Shown here: positions 17,960 to 27,033 of the stretch, one piece after another | Layout of the letters: every line of letters starts with the position of its first letter | Numbering within the stretch: position 1 is the stretch's first letter | From: Nannocystis exedens | Lineage (GTDB): Bacteria; Myxococcota_A; Polyangia; Nannocystales; Nannocystaceae | Length of the DNA: 64,000 nucleotides | Assembly (NCBI RefSeq): GCF_002343915.1 | Contig: NZ_NETK01000001.1 | Location: forward strand, 248,001-312,000 | Direction of reading: 5' to 3' | The notes under the pieces: generated by a model | Database searches by the model: none | What the model was told of the DNA's origin: nothing | What the model saw: the letters and a program-made list of their open reading frames with translations, nothing else | Translations under genes and position numbers: made by a program

Positions 17960-18604
17960 CTACGTCCGCACCGCCGCCACCTCGAGCAGCACCGGCTGGC
18001 CGCGGCGGCGCGCCAGCTTGGCGCTGGCCGACGGATCGGCGTACCAGTCGGTCGCCGACACCAGCGTCCACGCAGCGCCCATCGCCGCGTGGAGCTCCGC
18101 CACGTCGTGCAGGTAGCTCGGCAGGTACAGGTCCTCGCCCTCGTGGTGGAAGTGGGCGCGCCCGCCGTCGGCGCGCCAGCGCGGGTGGATCTCGAAGACG
18201 TGCAGCCAGCCGCCCGGTCGCACCGCCCGGGCCGCCGCGGCCAGCAGCGGCGCCACGTCCTCCGCGTGCTCGAGCACGAGGCTCAGCAGCGCGCCGTCGA
18301 ACCCGTGCAGCTCCAGCGCCTCGGCGGCGTCGCGGTGGACGAAGCGGGCCCGCGGGTCGGGCACGTTGCGGGCGGCAGCCGCCAGCATCCCCGGCGACAC
18401 GTCGACGCCGACGTACTCCTCGAACCCGCGCGCCAGCAGGAACGGCGCGTTGCGCCCCGTCCCGCACCCGAGCTCGAGCACGCGCCGCCCCTCCGGGTGC
18501 CAGCGCCGCATCGCCACGGCCGTCATCGCCACCAGCGGGTTGTCGATGCGGTCGTACGTGGACGCCCACAAATCATAGCCTTGAACGACGTCGGTGGTCC
18601 TCAT
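17960..18604 (-). CDS. Class I SAM-dependent methyltransferase
   Basis: A 214-aa protein from ATG 18604. Motif I is VLELGCGTGRN (about residues 42-52), followed by EYVGVDVSPGMLAAA (motif II acidic residue), FDGALLSLVLEHAED and VRPGGWLHVFEIHPRW. This is the Methyltransf_11/25 type seen in small-molecule methylation. PSYLHDVAELHAAMGAAWTL in the C-terminal part is not diagnostic for a substrate. It stands alone, convergent with tetR. GGAGG (18608-18612 reversed) precedes the start at short spacing. Confidence 0.9.
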   Translation of the reverse strand: MRTTDVVQGYDLWASTYDRIDNPLVAMTAVAMRRWHPEGRRVLELGCGTGRNAPFLLARGFEEYVGVDVSPGMLAAAARNVPDPRARFVHRDAAEALELHGFDGALLSLVLEHAEDVAPLLAAAARAVRPGGWLHVFEIHPRWRADGGRAHFHHEGEDLYLPSYLHDVAELHAAMGAAWTLVSATDWYADPSASAKLARRRGQPVLLEVAAVRT

Positions 18605-18777
18605 GTGTCCTCCCTGCGGGATTACCCGGTCGCGTCACGCGATTGGGGGCACTTTGCGTCCGCCAGACGTGCCCGCGGTATAGTCAATCCGCCCCGTCCT
18701 GGCAACCCGCCGCGGGCCGGCGGCGCGCTGGCCGTGCGTCGCGTCCATCGGCGCCGCACTCGGCTAGACTCTCCGCC

Positions 18778-19197
18778 GTGGCGGACCCCCCCGACGACCC
18801 GGCGGAGAGCACCCGGCGCCGTCCCGGGGAAGCATGGCTCGCGCACCAGGAGCGCCTCGCGCACCTCGCGCGAGTGGCCCAGGGCCTCGGGCCCGAGCGC
18901 GGGGCCGAATTGCTGCGGCGCGTGTGGGCGGCCGCGGAGTACCGCGACGTCTTCTGGCAGATCGCCACGCTCGTGGTGACGTGGGGCGCGGGCAGCGTCG
19001 CATTCCTGCGGGCGAGACTCGCGGAGGACCCGTCGCGCACGATCGGCGTCGTCGTGCAGGCGAAGTCCTACGGCGCGGAGGGGCTCGACGCGCTGCTCCC
19101 CGACCTTCGCGCGCTCGCCTCGGCCCCCGACCCGGACCTGGCGGAAGCCGCGGCCGGCGCCTGCGACTGGCTCGACGGCACCCGCGACGGCGCCTGA
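18778..19197 (+). CDS. Hypothetical small helical protein
   Basis: A 139-aa frame from GTG 18778. It begins VADPPDDPAESTRRRPGEAW and is predicted mostly helical (LAHLARVAQGLGPERGAELL, VAFLRARLAEDPSRTIGVVV), ending with DPDLAEAAAGACDWLDGT, a pattern like HEAT-type helical pairs. No family is recognised. The codon pattern supports coding, and 417 bases otherwise lack a gene between divergent neighbours. Confidence 0.5.
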   Translation: MADPPDDPAESTRRRPGEAWLAHQERLAHLARVAQGLGPERGAELLRRVWAAAEYRDVFWQIATLVVTWGAGSVAFLRARLAEDPSRTIGVVVQAKSYGAEGLDALLPDLRALASAPDPDLAEAAAGACDWLDGTRDGA

Positions 19198-19304
19198 GGC
19201 CGTCCGAGCTCGACCCTGGACCGCGCTGCCGCGCCCCGGCGTGATCGGGGCCGTGCGCAGCCCCCGGGAGGCGCGCGGACGACCCGTGGTGCGGGTCGGC
19301 TCCG

Positions 19305-19460
19305 ACATGTCTCTTCGACCAGCCCGTCGGACCCGCGGACGACCGGCCCGCGCGCGGCTCGACGTCGATGAACACGTCTCTTCGGCCAGCCCACCGGACC
19401 CGCGGGCGACGGCCGCGCGGTCGTTCCGCACGAACATGTCTCTTCGGCCAGCCGTCCGCG
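19305..19460. repeat. Three imperfect direct repeats of about 65 bases
   Basis: Units start at ACATGTCTCTTCG (19305), ACACGTCTCTTCG (19372) and ACATGTCTCTTCG (19434), each followed by RCCAGCC and a CGGACCCGCGG-type block. They lie just downstream of the Thr-rich lipoprotein stop at 19480. The first arm resembles half of the dispersed hairpin (ACATGTC), so this may be a derived form. Confidence 0.65.
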
Positions 19461-19479
19461 ACCGCGCCGCCCGTCGGGC

Positions 19480-20604
19480 TCACATCGGGATCGGCACCAG
19501 CTCGGCCGCGAAGCGGAAGATGAGGAACTGGTGGTCGGGGTTGCCGCCGCCGCCCGGCCACATGAACGGGCTCTGCGGCGGCTTCACGTTGGCCGGGTCC
19601 CAGTTGAACCACATCCACTTCGCCTCGGCCGGCATGTCCATCGGGCACACCAGCGGGAACTCGTTGCCGGCCATCGGCCCGCCGTTGTACGGCGTCGTGT
19701 TGTCCTCGCCGAACGCGACCGCGCCGTACTGCGTGCCGACCTCGTCGACCCAGCCGACGCTGGTCGTGTTCGGGTCGAGCGCGCCCTGGTTGCACTTGAC
19801 GATGTGGTCGTTGATCACCTGAAGCGACGGCCCGCCGCTGCCCGGCTGGTAGTCGACCCCGGTCGCGCACACCTCCCAGCCCTCGGTGCCGGTGAACACG
19901 TCCTCGCCGAAGTTGCCGCCGCCGTCCTTGCGGCGGAAGCGGGCCAGCACGCCCTGCGTCACCGACGAGTCGGCCCAGGCGATGATGTAGAGGAAGCTGG
20001 CGTTGTCGGCCTCCTCGTAGGGCACCACGTACTTCTCCGGTCCCTCGCCGCAGTTGAAGATCTGCCCCGCCGTCGTGTTCTCGATCCCGCCCCAGTACAT
20101 CGAGATGTTGTCGTCGGTGCCGTACGCGAACCCGTAGGCGTTGTCGGCGGTGATCACGATCTCGATGTCGCTGGCCGGCTCGCCGGTCGTCTCCGTCGTC
20201 TCGCCGGTCGTCGTCGTCGTCGTCGTCTCACCCGTCGTCGTCGTCGTCCCGTCCGTGGTGGTGCTCGTCGTCGTCCCCGGCTCGCTGGTGCCGGTCGTCG
20301 TCGTGTCCGAGGTCGTCGTGTCGACGCCCTGCGTGGTCGTCGTCGTCTCGTCGGTGGTCGACACGCCGGTGCCCTCGGTGCCGACCGTGCTGGTCCCGCC
20401 GGTCGGGTCGTCGGTCGTCTGCGTGGTCGTCGTCGGGTTCACGTTGCCCGTCGTCGGCTCGGTCGCGGTGCCGGTCGTCGTCGACGCCTCGCTCGCCGTC
20501 CCGGCGCTGGTATCGCCGGAGTCCGGGCAGCCGCTCGCCAGCAGCGACAACACGGCGATCGAGCGCGACGATTGAGCAACTTGCAAAAAACAGTCTCTCA
20601 ACAT
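19480..20604 (-). CDS. Secreted lipoprotein with very long Thr-rich linker
   Basis: A 374-aa protein from ATG 20604. The signal is MLRDCFLQVAQSSRSIAVLS followed by LLASGC (lipobox, Cys26). Residues about 30-143 are almost only Thr, Ser, Gly, Glu, Asp and Pro, including runs of 5-7 Thr; the DNA is a GTCGTC-type microsatellite on the + strand. The globular remainder (about 230 residues) starts DIEIVITADNAYGFAYGTDD and ends HQFLIFRFAAELVPIPM. It contains several Trp and paired Cys and reads like a secreted beta-sandwich. No family is recognised. The linker would hold the domain away from the outer membrane. Confidence 0.75.
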   Translation of the reverse strand: MLRDCFLQVAQSSRSIAVLSLLASGCPDSGDTSAGTASEASTTTGTATEPTTGNVNPTTTTQTTDDPTGGTSTVGTEGTGVSTTDETTTTTQGVDTTTSDTTTTGTSEPGTTTSTTTDGTTTTTGETTTTTTTGETTETTGEPASDIEIVITADNAYGFAYGTDDNISMYWGGIENTTAGQIFNCGEGPEKYVVPYEEADNASFLYIIAWADSSVTQGVLARFRRKDGGGNFGEDVFTGTEGWEVCATGVDYQPGSGGPSLQVINDHIVKCNQGALDPNTTSVGWVDEVGTQYGAVAFGEDNTTPYNGGPMAGNEFPLVCPMDMPAEAKWMWFNWDPANVKPPQSPFMWPGGGGNPDHQFLIFRFAAELVPIPM

Positions 20605-20969
20605 GACGCCACGTTACCCGATCGCGCGAAACGGCGGCGATCGATCGGCGTCGCGGTCACGATCGCGCCGACCGGCGCCCGGGCCGACCGCCTCCGTGCC
20701 GCCCCGATTCGGGCGTCCCCCGGGGCCGTCGTCCGCCGGGCCGCCGGCGCTCGTCGCGGGGACATCCACCGGTCTACCGACGCGATCGCGCGGGCCGGTC
20801 CCGGGCCCGCAAAGCGCGAAGGACCGATTCGCGGTAGCGCGAATCGATCCGACGCGTCACGCGCGGGGCCGCCGCGCGCATCGATCGGACCGCGGAGCGT
20901 CGCGCGGACCGGCGAGGACTCCCCTGCGCTCGCCGCTCGCGCGCCGCTCCGCGGTCTCACCGGCCGCGC
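20605..20969. other. Intergenic region, no gene recognised
   Basis: 365 bases between two same-strand lipoprotein genes. Rich in GATCG and CGATCG words; open frames look random. It should hold the promoter of the Thr-rich lipoprotein gene. Confidence 0.45.
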
Positions 20970-22229
20970 TCAGCGCCCGCCGCCGGCCAGCTGCATGAGC
21001 TGCTCGACCTCGCTGTACGAGACCACCCCGGCCACCGTCGTGTCCTTCTTCGTCATCGGCCGCCACACGAAGTCCGGGTGGCGGCGCTTCGACCCGCCGA
21101 CCCACTCGCCGCCGATGATCCGACCGACGCCGTCGAGCTCGAGGATGTAGTCGTAGCGCTCGGTGAACGTGAACGTCGCGATGTTTTCGACCAGCTGTTG
21201 GTTATAGCCCGGGCCCGCCTCGTTGATCCAGTAGACCTCCGTGCGGACGCGCCGCAGCTCCGCGGCGTTGGGGTTGAAGCGGTACTCCGAGCCGCCCCGG
21301 CCGAGCATGTCGTTCGCGGTCGCGGCCGAGACCTGCTCGTCGCGGGTCACCTTGTAGCCGACCACCGGGTGGTTCCAGACCTCGCGGTCGTAGGTGCGGT
21401 CGAACACGAACGAGTCGCCCTGGATTCCGAGCATGTTGGTCAGCGCGACGTGGAAGCTGCCGGCGTTGGTGTCCTGGCACGCCTGGCTCTTGATGCTGCC
21501 CTTCGTGTTGCAGCGCAGCGACATGAAGCGGACCGACAGGCCCTCGGTGTAGGTCAGGCTGATGAGCGCCTTGAGGTCGGAGATCTCGAAGTGGACCCCG
21601 TTGTAGGTGACGCCGTGCTCGGGCTCGCGCTCCATGATCGCGGCGGGCGCCCACGCGTGGCACAGGCCCATCCACGTCTCGATGCAGCGGCCGCGCGACT
21701 CGCCGCGCCGGCGCCCGCACACGCGCCCCTTCACGTTCGCGCAGTCGGAGTCGTAGCGGCACGACTTGGTGCCTTCGATGCTGCCGATGCCGAACCGGCT
21801 GGAGATCACCGCGCCGACCCCCGCGCGGCCGAACGCCGCCCCGTACTTCTCGGCCGGCGAGCGGATCTTCGAGCCCGCCCAGCGGTAGTTGATGCTGTCG
21901 TTGTAGGTCGGCCAGTAGTAGCCCGGCCACGGCGCGCGCTCCGCCCAGCCCTCGCGCGGCAGATCGTCGAGCTCGTAATTGAAGTCCTTGCTCAGGAGGC
22001 GGGGGTCGTCCGCCTTCGTCCAACCCTCGCGGTAAAGCAGCGCCTCCTCCTGCTCCTCGGTGAGCGCCGGCTCGTCTTCCTCGTCGGCGGCGAGCTCGTC
22101 GGTCTCGTCGAGCGGCTCGTCACAGGCGGACAGCCCCGAGCAGAGCATGCCGAGCGCCAGCGCGGCGCGGAAGGTGAGACGGCCCGCGAGACGGCTCGCG
22201 GAGGATGAGGATGGAATCGTGAATGACAT
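20970..22229 (-). CDS. Transglutaminase-elicitor-like lipoprotein
   Basis: A 419-aa protein from ATG 22229 with GAGGTG just upstream. The signal is RAALALGMLCSGLSAC (lipobox, Cys36), then an acidic linker (DETDELAADEEDEPALTEEQ). The core matches the oomycete transglutaminase-elicitor family (GP42/Pep-13 type): YYWPTYNDSINYRWAGSK and ETWMGLCHAWAPAAIMEREP, with the presumed catalytic Cys at 190 in GLCHAWAPA. NHPVVGYKV and the C-terminal strands also fit. Such enzymes cross-link proteins through Gln and Lys. In a predatory myxobacterium it could act on prey or on the cell's own surface. The RYDSDCANVKGRVCGRR insert looks disulfide-bonded. Confidence 0.8.
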   Translation of the reverse strand: MSFTIPSSSSASRLAGRLTFRAALALGMLCSGLSACDEPLDETDELAADEEDEPALTEEQEEALLYREGWTKADDPRLLSKDFNYELDDLPREGWAERAPWPGYYWPTYNDSINYRWAGSKIRSPAEKYGAAFGRAGVGAVISSRFGIGSIEGTKSCRYDSDCANVKGRVCGRRRGESRGRCIETWMGLCHAWAPAAIMEREPEHGVTYNGVHFEISDLKALISLTYTEGLSVRFMSLRCNTKGSIKSQACQDTNAGSFHVALTNMLGIQGDSFVFDRTYDREVWNHPVVGYKVTRDEQVSAATANDMLGRGGSEYRFNPNAAELRRVRTEVYWINEAGPGYNQQLVENIATFTFTERYDYILELDGVGRIIGGEWVGGSKRRHPDFVWRPMTKKDTTVAGVVSYSEVEQLMQLAGGGR

Positions 22230-22835
22230 GAGACACCTCGAAAAAAAATGGTCTGACCGATTCGCACGTTCTCCGTCGTCGTCAGCGGCAGCATCGCCGC
22301 CGGGTCCTCGGGAGCGACATCGAGGCGGAGCGGTCGTCACGCAGCGTCGAGCGACAGCCTCGCATGATTCTCCTCTCGTCTCGCAGCGCCGGTGAGGCCC
22401 CGCCGAAGCGGTCCCCTGCGTGAGCGCGATTCACAGGATCGACGGATCGATCCGGACAATGACGGCAGTGCGACGGTGTCGGAGTCGGCTCACCGAGACG
22501 ACAGGCGAGCGCGGCGCGGCATGGGTCGCACGGAGGAGACCGGCGGGAGATCCATCCAGTCGAGGTCAGCGTGACGGTCGCCGGTAGGGTTTACGACGAG
22601 CCGCGGGGGCGAGGCCGCCGCGGGGGTTCGTCGCCGAGTCGGGGAGGTGCGCTCGATCTGCCGTTCGGGCGCTGCGCCGGGTGGCGCCGAGACTCGGGGG
22701 AATGGGTCAGCGGATCAGCGACGAGGCGAGGTCCTCGCCGCTCGAAGCGGAGCGCCCGAGCGGGCTCGAGCGCTCCGCTGCTGGCGGGCCGGCGCGATCG
22801 TCAGGCGATCGTCGGGCCGACCCGCCGCGGTCGGC
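22230..22835. other. Intergenic region, no gene recognised
   Basis: About 600 bases between two same-strand genes for secreted proteins. It includes a short A-run (AAAAAAAA near 22240) just upstream of the elicitor-like gene, which may be part of its leader. No convincing coding frame. Confidence 0.45.
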
Positions 22836-24095
22836 TCACTTGCCGACGTGCTTGCCGACGCCCTGCGTCACCAGCATCACGCACTCCGAGCCGGTGACGT
22901 ACACCAGATCCTGGTCGAACTGGCCCGGGGTGACCGGATTCGGCTCCTTGCCGAAGCCCTGGGTGTAGCCCGGCTTACCCCAGCGCTGACCGTACCCCGG
23001 CTTGCCGATGGTCTGGTCCTTGCCGAAGCCCTGGTCGACGTCCTTGCCGAAGCCCTGGTCGACGTCCTTGCCGAAGCCCTGGTCGACGTCCTTGCCGAAG
23101 CCCTGGTCGACGTCCTTGCCGAAGCCCTGGTCGACGTCCTTGCCGAAGCCCTGGTCGACGTCCTTGCCGTAGCCCTGCTGGCCGTAGCCCTGCTGGCCGT
23201 AGCCCTGGCCCCAGCGCTTGCCGAAGCCCGGCTTGCCGATCGTCTGGTCCAGATCCTTGCCGATCGTCTGGTCCAGATCCTTGCCGATCGTCTGGTCCAG
23301 ATCCTTGCCGATCGTCTGGTCCAGATCCTTGCCGATCGTCTGATCCAGATCCTGGCCGATCGTCTGGTCCAGATCCTGGCCGAGCTCGTCCTCGACCATC
23401 TTGCCGATGTTCTGGTCGATGTTCGGGCCGATGTTCTGGTCGAGGTCCTGGAGCAGCTCCTGCTCGACCTTGCCGACGTTCTTGCCGATCGTCTGGTCGA
23501 GATCCTGACCGAGCTCCTGGTCCAGATCCTTGCCGATGTTCTGGTCGAGGTCCTGCACCAGCTCCTGCTCAAACTCCTCCTCGAGCTTGCCGATGTTCTG
23601 GTCCATCTCGTGCTTGCCGAAGCCCTGGCCCATGTCGCCCTTGCCGAAGCCCTGGCCGATGTCGCCCTTGCCGAAGCCCTGGCCGATGTCGCCCTTGCCG
23701 ATGTTCTGGTCGATATCCGGCATCACCCCCGGGAGGACCGGCGGGTGGACGTCTTTGCCGAGGCCCTGGCCGACGTCTTGATCGAAGCCCTGGCCGCCGC
23801 TCCAGCGCTCACAGACCGCCACGCCCGAGTCGTCGCACGCGCTGCGGCAGCGGCTGGCGTCTTCGGAGTCCGCCGCCACGTCGCACGCCGCCAGGCACTC
23901 CTCGGCGTCGAGGATCGTGCACGAGCGGTTCTGGGTCAGCTGCTCCACCTCGGCCAGGCAGGTCTCGAGCTGCAGCAGTTCGTTTTGACCGTAGCCCTGA
24001 TGGCTACCACCCCACCGAGCTTCGTCCGAGGCCGTCGCCGTGACAGGCATCGAGAACGCGAGCGCGGGGAACAATACAAGAATGGTACGCAACAT
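22836..24095 (-). CDS. Secreted protein built of 8-residue D-x-D-Q-x-x-G-K repeats
   Basis: A 419-aa protein from ATG 24095. MLRTILVLFPALAFSMPVTA is a signal peptide (no lipobox). Residues about 40-95 form a Cys-rich cap (ETCLAEVEQLTQNRSC, CLAACDVAADS, CRSACDDSGVAVC). From about 95 onward the chain is mostly 8-residue repeats of two kinds, DLDQTIGK and DVDQGFGK, with variants such as DIDQNIGK and DIGQGFGK. The last 30 residues return to ordinary sequence with one Cys. Asp at alternate positions suggests metal-binding or polymer-like behaviour, but the family is not known to me. It is probably an extracellular structural or adhesive protein. Confidence 0.8.
   Translation of the reverse strand: MLRTILVLFPALAFSMPVTATASDEARWGGSHQGYGQNELLQLETCLAEVEQLTQNRSCTILDAEECLAACDVAADSEDASRCRSACDDSGVAVCERWSGGQGFDQDVGQGLGKDVHPPVLPGVMPDIDQNIGKGDIGQGFGKGDIGQGFGKGDMGQGFGKHEMDQNIGKLEEEFEQELVQDLDQNIGKDLDQELGQDLDQTIGKNVGKVEQELLQDLDQNIGPNIDQNIGKMVEDELGQDLDQTIGQDLDQTIGKDLDQTIGKDLDQTIGKDLDQTIGKDLDQTIGKPGFGKRWGQGYGQQGYGQQGYGKDVDQGFGKDVDQGFGKDVDQGFGKDVDQGFGKDVDQGFGKDVDQGFGKDQTIGKPGYGQRWGKPGYTQGFGKEPNPVTPGQFDQDLVYVTGSECVMLVTQGVGKHVGK
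23018..23161 (-). repeat. Six tandem 24-base repeats (encoding DVDQGFGK)
   Basis: Six units of 24 bases, identical to the base where checked, at 23018, 23042, 23066, 23090, 23114 and 23138. Identity at synonymous positions points to recent expansion by slippage or unequal crossing-over. They are coding, not CRISPR: there are no spacers. Confidence 0.9.
23238..23381 (-). repeat. Six tandem 24-base repeats (encoding DLDQTIGK)
   Basis: Units begin at 23238, 23262, 23286, 23310, 23334 and 23358. The first four are identical and the last two differ by one or two bases. Same 24-base period as the neighbouring array, so both descend from one 8-residue module. Confidence 0.9.
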
Positions 24096-25167
24096 GGGAG
24101 GGTTTCCTTTCTCTGTCTCGAAAGCAGCCGGCGGGTCAATCCCGCCTGAGCTCTTCCGGACGAACTATTGGTTGGTAGTCCCGGGTAGGCAAAGCTACGG
24201 TGTGGTGGAGCGCAAACGACGACAACGACCATCATTGAGATAACCCCCTCTCCGTGCTATTACAGCCGCGAATTCCAGGGAATTGCCGGGGCCTCGCCGC
24301 GGCGGCGGGGCGCGCGGAGAACCGCACGAACGGGCTTTATTTCCGCCGCTGCGACCGCCTCGCCGACTGCTATCAATGTCGTCCGCCTGGCGCGATCGTC
24401 GGTCGCGCCGGAGTCGTCCGCGCCTGCGCGATATCGAATGTCGTTCGCCGATCGATCGCGCGAATATGCCAGCACATCGCCGCCGCGATCAATCTGCCAG
24501 TGCATCGATTCCTTCTATAGGAGCGAGCCACCGGCGAGCGCGTGGCAATGCTCGTCGCCTTCGCGGCGCTCGCCGCGGCCGCGTCGACGCCCTCACCAAG
24601 AGCCGCTCGCCGCCCCCGCACGTCGGCCGCCGCGCGGGCCGGATCGCCGCGGCCGCCCGTCGTCCCGCCGCGTGCGGCCCTCCTCCGCCGCCCGCACGCG
24701 TCCCGTCGGCGGCCCGCCTCAGGGCCCCCGACGGGCAGCCGCCGGCGACTCCCGGTGCGCGGCAGCCGACCTCCGCGGCGCCTCGGCGGTACGCTCGAAC
24801 AGCGAGGCCCCGCCCGCGGCGAACGCCCGGACAGCGCGATGACGCGGGCCCATCCAGCGCCGCCGCGCCGACCTGCCCGCCCCTCCCGCCGCCGTCGCGT
24901 CGACGGGCGACAATCCCCTCGTCACCGCCAACCCGGCAACCACCCGCCCTGCAGGCGCGCCTCGCTCCGTCGCTGTCACCTTGAACATGCTCGACGAGAC
25001 CTAACCGTCGAGCATGTCCATTCACTCGCTCTATTCGCGCTCGTCCAACGTCGTCATGAAGCCTGCCCGGACATGTCGAAACGAACATGACTCTTTCGCC
25101 ATGTCTCTGTGGGCATGTCCTTCCGCACATCCGCGGACCGGCCGCGTGAGCCCGGCTCGTCCTCGCG
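24096..25167. other. Long intergenic region without a recognised gene
   Basis: About 1.07 kb between two same-strand genes. Near 24150-24260 there is a comparatively AT-rich stretch upstream of the repeat-protein gene, suitable for its promoter. At 25069-25132 several loose copies of the ACATGTC word occur (GGACATGTCG, GAACATGACT, CCATGTCTCT, GGCATGTCCT), related to the dispersed hairpin but without clean arms. No coding frame looks real. Confidence 0.5.
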
Positions 25168-27033
25168 CTACCGCCGGTGACGCCGGCGTCGCCCTCGCAC
25201 GAGCCATGGCAGCGCCAGCAGCCACCCGGCGCCGCCCGCGTTCGCGCTGCGGCAGCCGCAGCCCTCCGCGCCCGGGTCGTCCTGCCCGCCGGTCTCGCCG
25301 GCCGAGGACCCTCCGTCGCCGCCCTCGTCCTCGCCCGTCTCCGCGCCCGTCGACGTCTCCTCTGGCGCCGTCGTCGGCGCCGCGCCGGAGCTCGCGCCCG
25401 TCTCGCCGGTGCTCGTGCCCGGCTCGCCGGTCGCGTCGGAGCTGCCCCCCGGATCCGGCTCACCGGTGGTGCCGCCCTCGCCCTCCGTCTCCTCCCCCGG
25501 ATCCGTCGCCGCCTCGATCTCGACCGCGTACAGCCAGCCGTACACGTCCTCGTCGGGCTGCCCGCCGATTGCGGTGCTGACGTACGCCCGCGAGCCGTCG
25601 GCCGTGAACCGCGCCCGCGCGCTCGGCATCTGATAGGTCCCGTTCTCGATCGGGAACATGATCTTCCACAATTGCGCCCCCGTCGCCGCCTCGTAGGCGA
25701 CGAGCTCCCCGTCGGGCGCGATGTTCATCCCGTCGATCAGGATCGTGTCGCCGTCGGGGCTCAGCGACGGTCCCAGCCGCGAGCCCGGGTCCATCCAGCT
25801 CTCCCAGCGCAGCGAGCCCTGGGCGTCGAGCGACGTCAAGTACGCCCCGTCGTGCATCACGTACAGGTTGCCGTCGGCGTCGAACTCGGGCGTCGACACC
25901 ACGTTGCCGGGGTCCGGATGATACGACCACACCCGCTCGCCGCCGCCGGGCTCGTACGCGTGCAGCCCCCAGCCGTCGGGGAGCCCCCAGCTCGACAGAT
26001 ACACGCGACCGTCCGGCCCCACCGCCACCTGCCCGCGAGGAGAGAACGAGCCCGACATCGATTGCACGTACGTCGCGAATCGCTGCTGTCCGTCGAGGCC
26101 GAAGCCGAACAGGAACGGCGGCGTCGGCATCCCATGATAAATGTCGCCGAGCGTCACCGCGAAGTACGCCTGGTCGTTCGGCCCGTTCGCGCGCGACGGC
26201 CCGAACAGCAGCTCGTGCGAGCGCTCGTAGTACCCGCCGCTCAGCGACGGCTCCCCGGCGCTGCTCCACACCAATTCCCCGGAGGGCTTGATCCGCTGCA
26301 GCCCGCCGCCGGGCGCCGTCACCGCCCAGTACACGTCGCCCTCCGGTCCGACCGCCGGCCCCGACACGGTGTTGGCCCACGACTCGTTCAGGATCCACTT
26401 CAGCGTCCCGTCGGGCGCCAGCGCGTGCAATTGCAGGTCCGGGCCGAGCGGGTCGATCCCCACGTAGCTCGACCCGTCGGCGCCGACCGCCACCGGTCCC
26501 TCGCTGCCGCTGCCGTGCTCGTGACCGGCCTGCCGCGGCCCGTCGTGGATCCATTTCAGGAGGCCGTCGGGCGCGAGCGCGTACACGAACCCGAGCGCGT
26601 CGACGGCGATCACCGTCCCGTCCGGGCCGATCCCGCTGCGGTGGCCGATCGACATCCCGTCGACCTGGAACCGCCACGCGATCCGCCCGTCCGGCGGCGG
26701 CAGCGGCTCGATCGTCAGCGGCACCGCCTCGCTCGCGCCCTCGCTGGTGATCACGCGCAGCGTCGTGTCCCCGAGCGGCACGTCCTGCGTGACGTAGGCG
26801 CTGATCGCCGTGTCCTCCCAGCGCGCGGTCGCCACCGGCACGCCCCCGATCTCCACGCGCGCGCCCTGGACCAGCCCGGGCGCCTTGCCGAAGTCGGCGC
26901 CGGCGATCCGCACGCGCCCGTTTTGCGTCACGGAGGCCGACGAGAGCGAGGTGATGTGCGGCGGCGCGGCCAGCACGGACGGCGCGATCGCAAGCACCGC
27001 GCAGAGGGTGGAGAACTGCAACACGAGACGCAT
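25168..27033 (-). CDS. IPT/TIG plus PQQ-like beta-propeller protein with MYXO-CTERM tail
   Basis: A 621-aa protein from ATG 27033. The signal peptide is MRLVLQFSTLCAVLAIAPSV. Residues about 25-110 form an IPT/TIG-like immunoglobulin domain (PHITSLSSASVTQNGRVRIA). Residues about 115-510 form a propeller with repeated blades of the type GPDGTVIAVDALGFVYALAP, ALAPDGTLKW and DADGNLYVMHDGAYLTSLDA. A Gly/Glu/Thr/Ser linker (about 510-590) leads to the tail GCGCRSANAGGAGWLLALPW plus an Arg cluster. That Cys motif, hydrophobic helix and basic end is a MYXO-CTERM sorting signal, thought to be cut by an exosortase-like/rhombosortase-type protease and to place the protein on the surface. Ligand unknown. 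Confidence 0.88.
   Translation of the reverse strand: MRLVLQFSTLCAVLAIAPSVLAAPPHITSLSSASVTQNGRVRIAGADFGKAPGLVQGARVEIGGVPVATARWEDTAISAYVTQDVPLGDTTLRVITSEGASEAVPLTIEPLPPPDGRIAWRFQVDGMSIGHRSGIGPDGTVIAVDALGFVYALAPDGLLKWIHDGPRQAGHEHGSGSEGPVAVGADGSSYVGIDPLGPDLQLHALAPDGTLKWILNESWANTVSGPAVGPEGDVYWAVTAPGGGLQRIKPSGELVWSSAGEPSLSGGYYERSHELLFGPSRANGPNDQAYFAVTLGDIYHGMPTPPFLFGFGLDGQQRFATYVQSMSGSFSPRGQVAVGPDGRVYLSSWGLPDGWGLHAYEPGGGERVWSYHPDPGNVVSTPEFDADGNLYVMHDGAYLTSLDAQGSLRWESWMDPGSRLGPSLSPDGDTILIDGMNIAPDGELVAYEAATGAQLWKIMFPIENGTYQMPSARARFTADGSRAYVSTAIGGQPDEDVYGWLYAVEIEAATDPGEETEGEGGTTGEPDPGGSSDATGEPGTSTGETGASSGAAPTTAPEETSTGAETGEDEGGDGGSSAGETGGQDDPGAEGCGCRSANAGGAGWLLALPWLVRGRRRRHRR

Noticed and set aside
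20180-20480. GTC-rich microsatellite as a regulatory repeat
   Set aside because: It is the coding sequence of the Thr-rich linker read on the other strand.
23018-23381. CRISPR-like direct repeats
   Set aside because: Units of 24 bases are contiguous without spacers and keep the reading frame of a secreted protein.
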